DNA of 64,000 nt from Sagittula sp. P11 (GTDB lineage: Bacteria; Pseudomonadota; Alphaproteobacteria; Rhodobacterales; Rhodobacteraceae): positions 3,444,001 to 3,508,000 of the forward strand of contig NZ_CP021913.1 in NCBI RefSeq assembly GCF_002814095.1, written 5' to 3'. Of the stretch, positions 18,560 to 28,428 are shown piece by piece; position 1 is the first letter of the stretch; each line of letters begins with the position of its first letter. Below the pieces are notes generated by a model. It worked only from the letters and a program-made list of their open reading frames with translations, was not told where the DNA came from and did no database searches. A program made the position numbers and the translations under genes.

Positions 18560-18598
18560 TGGGACAGCATGGGCGGTTTCGCATGGGAATGGATGGGA
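18560..18598 (+). promoter_or_regulatory. TGGGN box cluster 1 (candidate MraZ sites)
   Basis: TGGGA at 18560, TGGGC at 18570, TGGGA at 18584 and TGGGA at 18594 form two pairs with exact 10-bp periodicity. MraZ of E. coli binds TGGGN direct repeats with 5-bp spacers upstream of its own gene, the same geometry. The cluster is about 620 bp before mraZ, further than usual. Confidence 0.45.
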
Positions 18599-18627
18599 GA
18601 GGGGTGGCTCCGCCGAATCCGTCACGG

Positions 18628-18655
18628 GCGACTCGGCTGAAATTGGCCGAGTCGC
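18628..18655. repeat. Perfect 10-bp inverted repeat
   Basis: GCGACTCGGC (18628-18637) and GCCGAGTCGC (18646-18655) are separated by 8 bases. No T run follows, so it is unlikely to be an intrinsic terminator; a protein site or RNA hairpin is possible. Confidence 0.6.
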
Positions 18656-18685
18656 GGTGATTCACGGCGAGGTGAGATGATTCCC

Positions 18686-18694
18686 TGTGGATAA
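18686..18694 (-). promoter_or_regulatory. Perfect DnaA box upstream of mraZ
   Basis: TGTGGATAA is the exact complement of the consensus TTATCCACA. Two more perfect copies occur before ftsZ and bamD. Confidence 0.65.
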
Positions 18695-18759
18695 GAGCGT
18701 ATATCTCGCCCTGAATTGTGGTAAATATGACCCACATCCCATGCGTCCTGCCAGTCCGG

Positions 18760-18786
18760 TGGGAAATCATGGGAAAAAATTTGGGG
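18760..18786 (+). promoter_or_regulatory. TGGGN box cluster 2 (candidate MraZ sites)
   Basis: TGGGA at 18760, TGGGA at 18770 (10-bp period) and TGGGG at 18782. A reverse pair with the same 10-bp period lies at 18932-18936 and 18942-18946. Confidence 0.5.
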
Positions 18787-19139
18787 CGCCAGATCTGCCT
18801 ACATCTAGTTGGATGTTCCGCGCATCCATACCAGATCGGGCAAGAATGTGGCCAAAATCGGCACTAAATCTTGTTCGGCAGAGGTCCCGCGCACCAGATG
18901 AAGGGCGCGGTTGCCGCGAATTCCTGTTGCCACCCATGAATTCCCATGGCAAACCTAACTCACACGAAGAGAGACGGGCAAACGAGGCGCAAACGACCTC
19001 ACACCGAACTCCAAAAACAACAATAGCAGGTTTCATACAGGCGCCCGCTTTCTTCGTGAACAAAGAGATCCGGCGCGCGGGCGAGCAGACATCCCCCCAG
19101 GTGGCGCGCGCAGTCGGAGACACCCGCGATGCGGGTCAG

Positions 19140-19175
19140 CGGCGGGTTGATCAGTGGCAGCAGATCAACCCGCCG
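19140..19175 (+). promoter_or_regulatory. Stem-loop in the mraZ leader
   Basis: A perfect 13-bp inverted repeat (CGGCGGGTTGATC at 19140-19152 and GATCAACCCGCCG at 19163-19175) with a 10-base loop ends 37 bp before the mraZ start. The bases after it (CATTTACGTTT) include scattered T. It may be an attenuator, an mRNA-stabilising hairpin or an operator. Confidence 0.6.
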
Positions 19176-19212
19176 CATTTACGTTTAAGGGGGGCTTGGA
19201 GGGCCGAGGGCA

Positions 19213-19719
19213 GTGGGCCGCAGGCTGAGGTTCAGAGGCGAGAGTCGACACAAGGTCGATACGAAGGGGCGGGTCTCGATACCGGCCTCGTTTCGCCGTG
19301 TCCTCGAGCAGGGCGACCCCGAATGGACCGAGGGCCTGAACCCGAACTTCGTCATCGTCTACGGCGACCACCGCCGCAAGTACCTGGAATGTTACACCAT
19401 TCAGGAGATGGAGGCGGTCGAGGACAAGATCTCGGCGATGACGCGCGGTTCGCGGGACCGCAAGCTCTTGGAGCGGCTCTATTCCACCCAGTCCATGACC
19501 ACCAGTGTCGACGAGACCGGACGCATCGTGCTGCCCGCCAAGCTGCGTGCCAAGATCGGCATCAGCGACGAGGCCTACTTTGCCTCCAACGTCGATACCT
19601 TCCAGATCTGGGAGCCCGCCACCTACGAGGCGGAGGAACTGGCGCAGACCGAGAACTACCTCGACGAGCTGCCGGACGATTTCGACCCGGCGCAATTGCT
19701 GGACGGGGCGGGGCTGTAA
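19213..19719 (+). CDS. mraZ: Transcriptional regulator MraZ
   Basis: First gene of the division cluster. MraZ is a ring-forming DNA-binding repressor of the AbrB fold that controls its own operon. The 168 residues contain two copies of the SpoVT/AbrB-like repeat: residues 13-28 (KVDTKGRVSIPASFRR) and about 98-113 (SVDETGRIVLPAKLR). The start is GTG 19213 with GAGGG before it, giving MGRRLRFRGES. The stop is directly followed by the rsmH ATG. Repeated TGGGN boxes upstream suggest autoregulation. Confidence 0.96.
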   Translation: MGRRLRFRGESRHKVDTKGRVSIPASFRRVLEQGDPEWTEGLNPNFVIVYGDHRRKYLECYTIQEMEAVEDKISAMTRGSRDRKLLERLYSTQSMTTSVDETGRIVLPAKLRAKIGISDEAYFASNVDTFQIWEPATYEAEELAQTENYLDELPDDFDPAQLLDGAGL

Positions 19720-20715
19720 ATGGCGGCCGCGGAGCGCATCCAGGGGGAGGCACCGCACGTTCCCGTCCTGCTGGCATCGCTGCTGCGAGAGGTCGCGCCG
19801 GTCAGCGGTGTCTGGATCGACGGGACCTTTGGCGCGGGCGGTTATGCGCGCGGTCTGGTGGAGGCCGGGGCGGAACGTGTCATCGGCATCGATCGCGATC
19901 CGCTGGCACATGAGATGGCCGCAGGGTGGCTGGGCGACTGGCCGGCCATCTCCCTTGTTCGGGAAAATTTCTGCAATATGGACAAGGTGGCCGAGAGCGT
20001 CGATGGTGTCGTGCTGGATCTTGGCGTGTCCTCAATGCAGCTCGACCTGGCCGAGCGTGGCTTCTCCTTCATGCGGGACGGGCCGCTCGACATGCGGATG
20101 GGGCAGGCGGGGCCGACCGCGGCCGATCTTGTAAACGACTTGCCCGAGAGTGAGCTGGCGGACGTTCTTTATGTATACGGTGAAGAGCGGCAGTCGCGCC
20201 GGATTGCACGCCGGATCGTGGAGCATCGCCCGTTCTCGACGACGCTGGAGCTGGCCGGGCTGATCGAACGCACGATCGGACGCACCAAGCCGGGGCAGGC
20301 CCATGCGGCCACCCGCAGCTTTCAGGCGCTGAGGATCGCGGTGAACGCCGAGTACGAGGCGCTGTGGCAGGGGCTGATGGCGGCGGAGCGGGTTCTGAAG
20401 CCCGGCGGCATGCTGGCGGTCGTCACCTTCCATTCGGTCGAGGACCGCATGGTGAAGCGCTTCCTGCAACTGCACGGCGAGAAGAAGCGCCACGTCAACC
20501 GTTATGCCACCGAGACGCCCGAGGCCGAGGCGCCGTTCGAGATCGTCACCCGCAAGGCCGTCGGGCCGGACGCGGACGAATTGACGGCGAACCCGCGTGC
20601 CCGCTCGGCCAAGCTCAGGGTGGCGCGCCGCACCGACCTGCCCGCCGAGGCTGTCGAGGCGGACGAGATTGCCATGCCCATGCTCAAGGGCGCGACTTCC
20701 AAGGGGAAAAACTGA
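19720..20715 (+). CDS. rsmH: 16S rRNA (cytosine(1402)-N(4))-methyltransferase RsmH
   Basis: SAM-dependent methyltransferase (formerly MraW) acting on C1402 of 16S rRNA. In its 331 residues: [13 protein letters not shown] at the N terminus, the SAM loop [33 protein letters not shown], the [22 protein letters not shown] segment and the C-terminal [14 protein letters not shown]. The ATG follows the mraZ stop with no gap and ftsL starts one base after its stop, so the genes are tightly coupled. Confidence 0.98.
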   Translation: MAAAERIQGEAPHVPVLLASLLREVAPVSGVWIDGTFGAGGYARGLVEAGAERVIGIDRDPLAHEMAAGWLGDWPAISLVRENFCNMDKVAESVDGVVLDLGVSSMQLDLAERGFSFMRDGPLDMRMGQAGPTAADLVNDLPESELADVLYVYGEERQSRRIARRIVEHRPFSTTLELAGLIERTIGRTKPGQAHAATRSFQALRIAVNAEYEALWQGLMAAERVLKPGGMLAVVTFHSVEDRMVKRFLQLHGEKKRHVNRYATETPEAEAPFEIVTRKAVGPDADELTANPRARSAKLRVARRTDLPAEAVEADEIAMPMLKGATSKGKN

Positions 20716-20716
20716 A

Positions 20717-21064
20717 ATGCGGACGCTGTTGTTCATCCTTTCGGCGCTGGCGGTGATCGGCTCGGGCTACTGGGCCTACCGCGAGAACTACCAGACGCAG
20801 GACGAACTGGACCATGTCGCGGGACTGCGCCGCGAGATCGGCGCCGCGCGCGAACGGCTGTCGATCCTGCGGGCGGAGTGGGCCTATCTCAACCGCCCCG
20901 ACCGTCTGCGCGACCTTGCCGAAATGAACTTCGACAAGCTGCAGCTTCTGGCCCTGCGCCCCGACCAGTTCGGGCTGATCGTGCAGGTGGCCTATCCGCT
21001 GCCGCCGGAGCTGACCCTGGACGGGGTCGAGGAAGTCACCACGAGGGGAGCGACCAACCCATGA
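20717..21064 (+). CDS. ftsL: Cell division protein FtsL
   Basis: Small bitopic inner-membrane protein of the FtsQLB divisome subcomplex. Its 115 residues have one membrane segment (about 3-19), then a periplasmic coiled coil (about 30-65: DELDHVAGLRREIGAARERLSILRAEWAYL) and the NRPDRLRDLAEMNF..L.L..L.PDQ pattern typical of alphaproteobacterial FtsL. Identification rests on this and on its place between rsmH and ftsI. Its stop overlaps the ftsI start (ATGA). Confidence 0.9.
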   Translation: MRTLLFILSALAVIGSGYWAYRENYQTQDELDHVAGLRREIGAARERLSILRAEWAYLNRPDRLRDLAEMNFDKLQLLALRPDQFGLIVQVAYPLPPELTLDGVEEVTTRGATNP

Positions 21065-22857
21065 CACGCGTGCCGCTGCGCCCGTTGGCGCGCATTCTCG
21101 AAGCCCGCCGCAAGGGCGAGAACCCCGACGCCATCGAGAAGGAAAACCGCCGCATCCGCCACGAGGCGATGCGCGACAGGATGCGCCTGCGGGCCGAGGG
21201 CCGCCTTCTGGTGCTGGCGATGATGTTCTTCTGCGCCTACGCCGTGATCGGGGCGCGCATGGGCATGTTGTCGGCGTCGGAGCCGGAAGAGCCGCGGGCC
21301 CAGGCGTCGGGGGCGTCGATCATCGCGAGCCGCGCCGACATCGTGGACCGTCACGGCCGCATCCTCGCGACGAACATGTCGACGCATTCGCTGTACGCCC
21401 ATCCCAACCAGATGATCGACCCGGAGCGGGCGGCGCTGCGGCTGGCCGAGATCTTCCCCGATCTCGACGGCGAGAAAATGGCCAAGCGGTTCATGGACCC
21501 CAAGCGCAAGTTCCTGTGGGTGAAGAAGAAACTGAGCCCGGAGCAGATGCAGGCGGTGCATGATATCGGCGAGCCCGGTCTTCTGTTCGGCCCGCGCGAG
21601 ATGCGGCTTTACCCCAATGGCGCGTTGGCCTCGCACGTTCTGGGCGGCGCCTCCTTCGGGGCCGAAGGCGTGCATTCCGCCGAGGTGATCGGCACGGCGG
21701 GGATCGAGAAGTTCTTTGACAAGGAGCTGCGCGACCCGGGCCGCGAGGGCGTGCCGCTGACGCTGTCCATCGACCTGACTGTGCAGGCGGCGGCCGAGGA
21801 AGTGCTGGACGCCGGCATGAAGCTGATGAACGCCAGGGGCGCGGCATCGGTGCTGATGGACGTGCACACCGGCGAGGTTCTGTCGATCGTGTCGCTGCCG
21901 GACTTCGATCCGAACGACCGTCCGCGCCCGCCGACCCAGGGGCGCCCGTCCGACTCGCCGCTGTTCAACCGCGCGGTGCAGGGGGTGTACGAGCTGGGCT
22001 CCACCTTCAAGATCTTCGCGGCGGCGCAGGCCATGCAGCTTGGGCTCGTCACCGCGCAGTCGGTGATCGACACCGCGCCTCCCTTCAAGGTCGGCGGCCA
22101 CCGGATCGGCGAGTTCGACAACCACAACTACGGGAAGCTGACGGTCGAGAAGATCATCGTGAAGTCGTCGAACCGCGGCACGGGCAAGCTGGCACTGGCC
22201 ATCGGCCCGACCCGCCAGCAGGAGTTCCTGAAGGCCATGGGCTTGTTCGATGCCACGCCGCTGGAGATCGTAGAGGCCTCCGGGGGCAAGCCGCTCTGGC
22301 CGTCGCGCTGGACCGACCTGTCGGCGGTGACGATTTCCTACGGTCACGGGATTTCCACGACGCCGCTGCACCTTGCGGCCGGATATGCGGCCATCGCCAA
22401 CGGCGGGCACATCGTGAAGCCGACGCTGCTGAAGCAGTCCGGCCCGCGCTACCAGGACGTGATCCTGAGGAAGGACGTGGCGCAGGACGCGCTGCACATG
22501 CTGCGGCAGGTCGTGGCAAGCGAGGACGGCACGGCCTCCTTCGCGGAGGTGCCCGGATACCACGTCGGCGGCAAGACCGGCTCGGCGGAGAAGCCCAAGG
22601 AAAACGGTGGCGGCTACTACAAGGACAAGAACATCAACACCTTCGCGTCGATCTTTCCGGCCAACGATCCGAAGTACGTGCTGGTCGTGACGCTGGACGA
22701 GCCGGTGGAGACCTCCGGGTCGAAGCCGCGCCGCACCGCGGGCTGGACGGCAGTGCCGGTCGCGGCCGAGATGATCGGCAGGATTGCGCCGCTGTTGGGC
22801 TTGCGTCCGGACTACGAAACGGGGCAATTGGACGTCAGCATGAGTGCCTCGGACTAG
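21061..22857 (+). CDS. ftsI: Peptidoglycan D,D-transpeptidase FtsI (PBP3)
   Basis: Septal transpeptidase that crosslinks new peptidoglycan with FtsW. Its 598 residues start with a basic cytoplasmic part, one membrane segment at about 48-68, a dimerisation domain (SRADIVDRHGRILATN) and the penicillin-binding domain. Active-site motifs are STFK at 314-317, SSN at 369-371 and KTG at 505-507. The long charged N-terminal extension (LARILEARRKGENPDAIEKENRR in part) is common in Rhodobacteraceae. The start overlaps ftsL by four bases. Confidence 0.97.
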   Translation: MTRVPLRPLARILEARRKGENPDAIEKENRRIRHEAMRDRMRLRAEGRLLVLAMMFFCAYAVIGARMGMLSASEPEEPRAQASGASIIASRADIVDRHGRILATNMSTHSLYAHPNQMIDPERAALRLAEIFPDLDGEKMAKRFMDPKRKFLWVKKKLSPEQMQAVHDIGEPGLLFGPREMRLYPNGALASHVLGGASFGAEGVHSAEVIGTAGIEKFFDKELRDPGREGVPLTLSIDLTVQAAAEEVLDAGMKLMNARGAASVLMDVHTGEVLSIVSLPDFDPNDRPRPPTQGRPSDSPLFNRAVQGVYELGSTFKIFAAAQAMQLGLVTAQSVIDTAPPFKVGGHRIGEFDNHNYGKLTVEKIIVKSSNRGTGKLALAIGPTRQQEFLKAMGLFDATPLEIVEASGGKPLWPSRWTDLSAVTISYGHGISTTPLHLAAGYAAIANGGHIVKPTLLKQSGPRYQDVILRKDVAQDALHMLRQVVASEDGTASFAEVPGYHVGGKTGSAEKPKENGGGYYKDKNINTFASIFPANDPKYVLVVTLDEPVETSGSKPRRTAGWTAVPVAAEMIGRIAPLLGLRPDYETGQLDVSMSASD

Positions 22858-22915
22858 GGAGCTGGCAACCGCCGGGGCAGGGATAATGTGCCAGCGAAAA
22901 GCCGGGAAATCTGAG

Positions 22916-24406
22916 ATGTCGTCTGACGGGACAGTGGTGAAAAGCCTTCGGGACCTTGGCCTGACGGCCCGGGGCGGGCGTGACGTGAAGGTCACCGGCC
23001 TCGCGGTCGACAGCCGCGATGTGCGGGAGGGCTACCTGTTCGCTGCCCTGCCGGGCACGCGCGTCCACGGGGCCGAATTCATCCAGTACGCGCTGCGGAT
23101 GGGCGCGGGGGCGGTGCTGACCGATGCGGCCGGGGCGAAGATCGCCGCGGATGTGCTGGGTGGGGCCGACGCGGCGCTGATCGTGGCCGAAGATCCGCGG
23201 CAGGCGCTGGCCTATACATCCGCCCTGTGGTTCGGCGCGCAGCCGGAGACCATGGTGGCGGTTACCGGAACAAACGGAAAGACTTCGGTGGCGACCTTCA
23301 CGCGGCAGATCTGGCAGGAGCTGGGTCTGCGCGCGGTCAATGTCGGCACCACGGGCGTCGAGGGAGACTGGAGCGCACCGCTGAAGCACACCACGCCGGA
23401 GCCGATCACCCTGCATCGGATGCTGGCCGGCGCGGCAGAGGCGGGCGTGACCCACGCCGCGATGGAGGCCTCGTCCCACGGTCTGTCGCAGCGGCGGCTC
23501 GACGGGGTGCAACTCATGGCGGCGGGGTTCACGAACTTCACGCAGGATCACCTCGACTATCACACGAGCTTCGAGGACTACTTTGCCGCGAAGGCGGGGC
23601 TTTTCGCCCGCGTCCTGCCGGAGGATGGAGTGGCCGTCATCAACATCGACGACCCGCGCGGCGTCGACATGGTGGCGATTGCCCGGGCGCGCGGGCAGGA
23701 GGTTCTTACCGTCGGTCGCGAAGCCGCGGACATCTGCCTCGAGGCGCAGCGCTTTGACGCCACGGGGCAGGAGATCCGGCTGAGCTTTGAAGGCGAGGTT
23801 CGGCAGGAGCGGCTTGGCCTGATCGGCGGCTTCCAGGCGGAGAACGTGCTCTTGGCAGCGGGTCTGGTCATCGCCTGCGGCGGCGACCCGGACGACGTGT
23901 TCGACGTGCTGCCGCTGCTGGGGACGGTGCGCGGACGGATGCAACTGGCGGCGATGCGCGACAACGGCGCGGCGGTCTTTGTCGATTACGCCCACACGCC
24001 CGATGCGGTGGCGACGGCGATCCAGGCGCTGCGCCCGCACGTCATGGGTCGCCTCGTGGCCATCGTCGGCGCGGGCGGCGACCGCGACACGGGCAAGCGG
24101 CCCCTGATGGGGCAGGCCGCGGCCGAGTTCGCCGACAGCGTGATCGTGACCGACGACAACCCGCGCTCCGAAGACCCGGCATCGATCCGCGCCATGGTCA
24201 TGGAGGGCGCGCCGGAGGCGCTGGAAGTGGGCGACCGGGCAGAGGCGATCCTGCGCGGCGTCGATGCCTTGGGACCGGGCGACGCGCTGCTGATCTGCGG
24301 CAAGGGGCACGAGACCGGCCAGATCGTAGGCGACACGGTCTATCCCTTCGACGACGCGGAACAGGCCAGCGTTGCGGTGTCGGCGCTGGACGGAAAGGGG
24401 CTCTGA
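22916..24406 (+). CDS. murE: UDP-MurNAc-tripeptide synthetase MurE (meso-DAP adding)
   Basis: Adds meso-diaminopimelate to UDP-MurNAc-L-Ala-D-Glu in the cytoplasm. In its 496 residues the ATP loop is VAVTGTNGKTSVA, the substrate-binding domain has TTGVEGDWSAPLKHTTPE, and the DDNPRSEDP motif points to meso-DAP rather than lysine. FVDYAHTPDA and CGKGHETGQI are also family marks. I chose ATG 22916 (GGGA nine bases before); in-frame ATGs at 22886 and 22844 would add up to 24 residues. It shares a base with murF (TGATG). Confidence 0.97.
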   Translation: MSSDGTVVKSLRDLGLTARGGRDVKVTGLAVDSRDVREGYLFAALPGTRVHGAEFIQYALRMGAGAVLTDAAGAKIAADVLGGADAALIVAEDPRQALAYTSALWFGAQPETMVAVTGTNGKTSVATFTRQIWQELGLRAVNVGTTGVEGDWSAPLKHTTPEPITLHRMLAGAAEAGVTHAAMEASSHGLSQRRLDGVQLMAAGFTNFTQDHLDYHTSFEDYFAAKAGLFARVLPEDGVAVINIDDPRGVDMVAIARARGQEVLTVGREAADICLEAQRFDATGQEIRLSFEGEVRQERLGLIGGFQAENVLLAAGLVIACGGDPDDVFDVLPLLGTVRGRMQLAAMRDNGAAVFVDYAHTPDAVATAIQALRPHVMGRLVAIVGAGGDRDTGKRPLMGQAAAEFADSVIVTDDNPRSEDPASIRAMVMEGAPEALEVGDRAEAILRGVDALGPGDALLICGKGHETGQIVGDTVYPFDDAEQASVAVSALDGKGL

Positions 24407-25839
24407 TGCTCTGGACGGCGGCAGAGGCGGCGGCGGCCACCGGCGGACGCGTGGCATCCGACTGGCAGGTTTCGGGCGTGTCCATCGACACGCGCACCAT
24501 CGAACCGGGCGATCTGTTCGTGGCGCTGAAGGCGGCGCGGGACGGGCACGACTTCGTCGCGCAGGCGCTGGAGAAGGGCGCGGCGGCGGCACTGGTCAGC
24601 CGGATTCCCGAGGGTGTGGACAACCCCGAAAAGCTGTTGCTGGTCGATGACGTGCAGACCGGACTTGAAGCTTTGGGCAAAGCTGCGCGCGCGCGGTTCG
24701 CGGGCCGCGTCGTGGCGGTGACCGGATCGGTCGGCAAGACCTCCACCAAGGAGATGCTGCGCACGGTCCTGTCGGCGCAGGGCACGGTGCATGCCGCCGA
24801 GAAGTCCTACAACAACCACTGGGGCGTTCCGCTGACGCTGGCGCGGATGCCGAAGGACGCCGATTTCGCGGTGATCGAGATCGGCATGAACCATCCCGGG
24901 GAAATCGCGCCGCTGGCCCGCATGGCCCGGCCGCATGTGGCCATGGTCACCATCGTCGCGCCCGCGCATCTTGCCGCCTTCGAGAACCTCGAAGGGATCG
25001 CACGGGAAAAGGCGTCGATCTTCGAGGGGCTGGAGCCGCGCGGGATCGCGATCTACAACGGCGACCTCGCGGTGAGCCCGATCCTGCGCGACAAGGCGGC
25101 AGAGACGGCGCGGCGGTCGATCTCCTTCGGCGAGGCGGCGGGCAACCACCACCGGCTGACCTCGGTGCAGGTGATGGACGCCTGCACGGTGGCGACGGGC
25201 CGGGCGTGGCGCGTGCCGCTGCTGTTCAAGGTCATGGTGCCGGGGCGGCATTTCGCGATGAACGCGATGGGCGCCATCGCGGTGATCTCGGCCCTTGGGT
25301 TGGACCGGGCGCTGGCGATCAATGCTCTGGCCCTTTGGAACGCAGGCGCCGGCCGCGGGCTGCGCGAACGCATCCGGCTGGACCGCGTTGACGACAGGCT
25401 GACGCTGGAACTGATCGACGACGCCTACAATTCGAACCCCGCGAGCCTCGGTGCCGCGCTGGAGGTGCTGGCCGCGGCCGAGACGCATGACCACGTGGGC
25501 CGCCGCGACAAGGGCCGCCGGATCGCCTACCTGGGCGACATGAAGGAACTGGGGGCACAGGAAATCGCCCTGCACGAGGCGCTGGCCAACAGCCCGTGGA
25601 TCGAGAAGATCGACCTCGTGCATTGTGTGGGTCCGCTGATGCGCGCGCTGTGGCTGAAGCTGCCGCGCGAGAAGCGCGGACACTGGACCGAGACGAGCGA
25701 CAAGATGGCCGAACGCGTGGCCCGCGACCTCGACGCGGGTGACGTGGTGTTAGCCAAGGGATCGCTTTCGATGGGGCTGGGACGCGTGGTTGACGCCATC
25801 CGGAAAATGCGCCAAGCCCCCGCAGACATGGACGGTTGA
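24406..25839 (+). CDS. murF: UDP-MurNAc-tripeptide--D-Ala-D-Ala ligase MurF
   Basis: Adds the D-Ala-D-Ala dipeptide made by Ddl (same cluster) to complete the cytoplasmic UDP-MurNAc-pentapeptide. The 477 residues contain [25 protein letters not shown], the ATP loop [40 protein letters not shown] and the C-terminal [12 protein letters not shown] and YLGDMKELG motifs. The start overlaps the murE stop by one base; mraY follows after 11 bp. Confidence 0.98.
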   Translation: MLWTAAEAAAATGGRVASDWQVSGVSIDTRTIEPGDLFVALKAARDGHDFVAQALEKGAAAALVSRIPEGVDNPEKLLLVDDVQTGLEALGKAARARFAGRVVAVTGSVGKTSTKEMLRTVLSAQGTVHAAEKSYNNHWGVPLTLARMPKDADFAVIEIGMNHPGEIAPLARMARPHVAMVTIVAPAHLAAFENLEGIAREKASIFEGLEPRGIAIYNGDLAVSPILRDKAAETARRSISFGEAAGNHHRLTSVQVMDACTVATGRAWRVPLLFKVMVPGRHFAMNAMGAIAVISALGLDRALAINALALWNAGAGRGLRERIRLDRVDDRLTLELIDDAYNSNPASLGAALEVLAAAETHDHVGRRDKGRRIAYLGDMKELGAQEIALHEALANSPWIEKIDLVHCVGPLMRALWLKLPREKRGHWTETSDKMAERVARDLDAGDVVLAKGSLSMGLGRVVDAIRKMRQAPADMDG

Positions 25840-25850
25840 GAGGACCAAGC

Positions 25851-26933
25851 ATGCTTTACTGGCTGGCCGAACTCAGTGACGGCGGCGATCTGTTCAACCT
25901 GTTTCGCTACATCACATTCCGGGCCGGTGGGGCCTTTCTGACCGCGCTGGTCTTCGGCTTCCTCTTCGGGCTTCCGCTGATCAACGTGCTGCGCAAGCGG
26001 CAGGGCAAGGGGCAACCGATCCGTACCGACGGGCCGGAGGGCCACTTCGTCAAGGCGGGCACGCCGACGATGGGCGGGCTGCTGATCATCGGCGCGCTGG
26101 TGACCTCGACGCTCCTTTGGGCACGGCTCGACAACCCGTTCGTGTGGATCGTGCTGTTCGTCACCATGGCCTTTGCGGCCATCGGCTTTGCCGACGACTA
26201 CGCCAAGGTGTCGAAGCAGAACTCGGCCGGTGTGCCGGGCAGGGTGCGTCTGCTCCTCGGCTTCATCATCGCCGGGATCGCCGGGTTCTGGGCCGCGGCC
26301 TATCACCCTACCGAACTGAGCTATCAGCTGGCCCTGCCGATCTTCAAGGACACGCTGATCAACATGTCCTTCCTGTTCATCCCCTTCGCGATGTTCGTGA
26401 TCGTGGGCGCGGCCAACGCCGTGAACCTGACGGACGGGCTGGACGGGCTCGCGATCATGCCGGTGATGATCGCGACCTCGACGCTGGGGATCATCGCCTA
26501 TGCGGTTGGCCGGGTCGACTTTACCGAGTACCTCGACGTGCACTACGTGCCCGGCACCGGCGAGATCCTGATCTTTGCCGCGGGGGTGGTCGGCGGGGGC
26601 CTCGGTTTCCTGTGGTACAACGCGCCGCCGGCGGCGGTCTTCATGGGCGACACCGGGTCGCTCGCCCTGGGCGGGGCGCTGGGGGCGATTGCCGTGGCGA
26701 CCAAGCACGAGATCGTGCTGGGCATCGTCGGCGGGCTGTTCGTGGTGGAGGCGCTGAGCGTCATCATCCAGGTGCTCTACTTCAAGCGGACGGGCAAGCG
26801 GGTGTTCCTGATGGCGCCGATCCATCACCACTACGAAAAGAAGGGCTGGGCGGAGCCGACCATCGTGATCCGCTTCTGGATCATCTCGCTGATCCTCGCC
26901 ATCATCGGCCTCGCGACGCTGAAAGTGCGTTGA
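25851..26933 (+). CDS. mraY: Phospho-N-acetylmuramoyl-pentapeptide-transferase MraY
   Basis: Polytopic inner-membrane enzyme that moves phospho-MurNAc-pentapeptide onto undecaprenyl phosphate to make lipid I. Its 360 residues equal the E. coli length. Ten membrane segments are expected. Catalytic motifs are [33 protein letters not shown] and [13 protein letters not shown] 25851 has GAGAGGA six bases before it. The 94 bp between it and murD are rich in GC inverted repeats but hold no gene. Confidence 0.98.
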   Translation: MLYWLAELSDGGDLFNLFRYITFRAGGAFLTALVFGFLFGLPLINVLRKRQGKGQPIRTDGPEGHFVKAGTPTMGGLLIIGALVTSTLLWARLDNPFVWIVLFVTMAFAAIGFADDYAKVSKQNSAGVPGRVRLLLGFIIAGIAGFWAAAYHPTELSYQLALPIFKDTLINMSFLFIPFAMFVIVGAANAVNLTDGLDGLAIMPVMIATSTLGIIAYAVGRVDFTEYLDVHYVPGTGEILIFAAGVVGGGLGFLWYNAPPAAVFMGDTGSLALGGALGAIAVATKHEIVLGIVGGLFVVEALSVIIQVLYFKRTGKRVFLMAPIHHHYEKKGWAEPTIVIRFWIISLILAIIGLATLKVR

Positions 26934-27027
26934 CGCAAAGGGGCGCGCGTGCCGCGCGCGCAGGCTGTCTCGTCATCGGCCTGCGGCCTCTTCCTCGGGC
27001 CGCCCGTGGCCTCTCTGGGAGCGTAAG

Positions 27028-28428
27028 ATGATACCTGTTCAAGGGTTTGAAGGTGCGACCGTCGCGGTTCTCGGGCTGGGACGGTCCGGTCTGGCCGCGG
27101 CGCGGGCGCTGCGTGAGGGCGGTGCGCAGGTGGTGGTCTGGGACGACACCCCCCGGGCGCGCGAGGCAGCGGAAACGGAAGGCTTCGCCGTGCGCGAGCT
27201 GACCCGGGAGGGCGCCTTCGACGACGTGGCCTGCCTTGTCACCTCGCCCGGTATCCCGCACCTCTATCCCGCGCCCAACCCGGCGACGGCCGCGGCGCTG
27301 AAGGCGGGTGTGCCGGTCGACAACGACATAGGTCTTTTCTTCCGCTCCATCGGCGCGGATTTCGACAGCTTCGAACGTCCGCCGCGCGTGGTGGCCGTGA
27401 CCGGGTCGAACGGCAAGTCGACGACCTCGGCGCTGATCCACCACATCCTGACGGCCAGCGGCCGCAGCAGCCAGTTGGCTGGCAACATCGGGCGCGGCGT
27501 GCTGGACATCGATCCGCCGGAGGATGGCGGCGTCGTGGTGCTGGAGCTGTCGTCCTACCAGACGGAGCTGGCGCGGGCGCTGACCCCGGACGTGGCGGTC
27601 TTTACCAACCTCTCGCCCGATCACCTCGACCGGCACGCCGGTCTTGGCGGCTATTTCGCGGCCAAGCGGCGGCTCTTTGCGGAGGGCGGACCGGACCGCT
27701 GCGTGATCGGCGTGGACGAGATCGAGGGGCAGTTCCTGGCGGGGCAATTGGCCGAGGGGCGCGCCGACGACAGGGTGATCCGGGTGGCGACGCAGAAGCT
27801 GACGGGGCCGGGCTGGATGGTCTTTGCCCGCAAGGGGTTCCTGGCGGAATGGCGCAAGGGGCGGCAGATCGCATCCGTCGACCTGCGCGACGTGTCCGGG
27901 CTGCCCGGCGCACACAACCACCAGAACGCCTGCGCCGCCTGGGCGGCCTGCCGATCGCTGGGCCTCGGCCCGCGCGAGATCGAGGCGGGGCTGCGGTCCT
28001 TTGCCGGTCTGCCGCACCGGTCGCAGCGCATCGCCGAGGCGGGCGGGGTGGTCTTCGTCAACGATTCCAAGGCGACGAACGTGGATTCCGCGCTGAAGGC
28101 ACTGCTGGCCTTCGACCGCATCCGCTGGGTCTGCGGCGGGCTGATGAAGGAAGGCGGGCTTGCGGCGCTGGCGCCGGGGCTGGGCCACGTGGCGAAGGCC
28201 TACGTGATCGGACGTGAACCGGAGGGATTTGCCCTGCAACTGGGCGGCGTCGAAGCGGAGCTCTGCGGCACGATGGAGCAGGCCGTGGCGCGCGCGTCAG
28301 AGGATGCGCAGCCCGGAGAGGTTGTGCTGCTGGCGCCCGCTGCGGCGAGCTTCGACCAGTACGACAACTTCGAAAAGCGCGGCGAGGATTTTGTGGCGCA
28401 GGTCCAGAAGGTTCTGGGGAAAGCCTAA
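27028..28428 (+). CDS. murD: UDP-MurNAc-L-alanine--D-glutamate ligase MurD
   Basis: Cytoplasmic ligase adding D-glutamate to UDP-MurNAc-L-Ala. The 466 residues show the N-terminal dinucleotide-type fold [28 protein letters not shown], the ATP loop [37 protein letters not shown] and [22 protein letters not shown]. Its last four bases overlap the end of the convergent flavoprotein gene. The ribosome site GGGAGCG lies close to the ATG. Confidence 0.97.
   Translation: MIPVQGFEGATVAVLGLGRSGLAAARALREGGAQVVVWDDTPRAREAAETEGFAVRELTREGAFDDVACLVTSPGIPHLYPAPNPATAAALKAGVPVDNDIGLFFRSIGADFDSFERPPRVVAVTGSNGKSTTSALIHHILTASGRSSQLAGNIGRGVLDIDPPEDGGVVVLELSSYQTELARALTPDVAVFTNLSPDHLDRHAGLGGYFAAKRRLFAEGGPDRCVIGVDEIEGQFLAGQLAEGRADDRVIRVATQKLTGPGWMVFARKGFLAEWRKGRQIASVDLRDVSGLPGAHNHQNACAAWAACRSLGLGPREIEAGLRSFAGLPHRSQRIAEAGGVVFVNDSKATNVDSALKALLAFDRIRWVCGGLMKEGGLAALAPGLGHVAKAYVIGREPEGFALQLGGVEAELCGTMEQAVARASEDAQPGEVVLLAPAAASFDQYDNFEKRGEDFVAQVQKVLGKA

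Larger units (their letters stand above)
18490..19212. other. Long regulatory region between tatD-like gene and mraZ
   Basis: A 723-bp gap between divergent genes without a credible gene. It carries two clusters of TGGGN boxes, a perfect 10-bp stem-loop (18628-18655), a perfect DnaA box (18686-18694), a reverse TGGGN pair (18932-18946), and a 13-bp stem-loop just before mraZ. This is the control region of the division cluster. Open frames running through it show no ribosome site or domain. Confidence 0.7.

Noticed and set aside
18687-19913. 408-codon frame running through the mraZ leader
   Set aside because: It reads mraZ in the wrong frame and the upstream part has no ribosome site or domain.
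26934-27027. Terminator between mraY and murD
   Set aside because: GC-rich inverted repeats occur but there is no T run, and the genes are expected to be cotranscribed.
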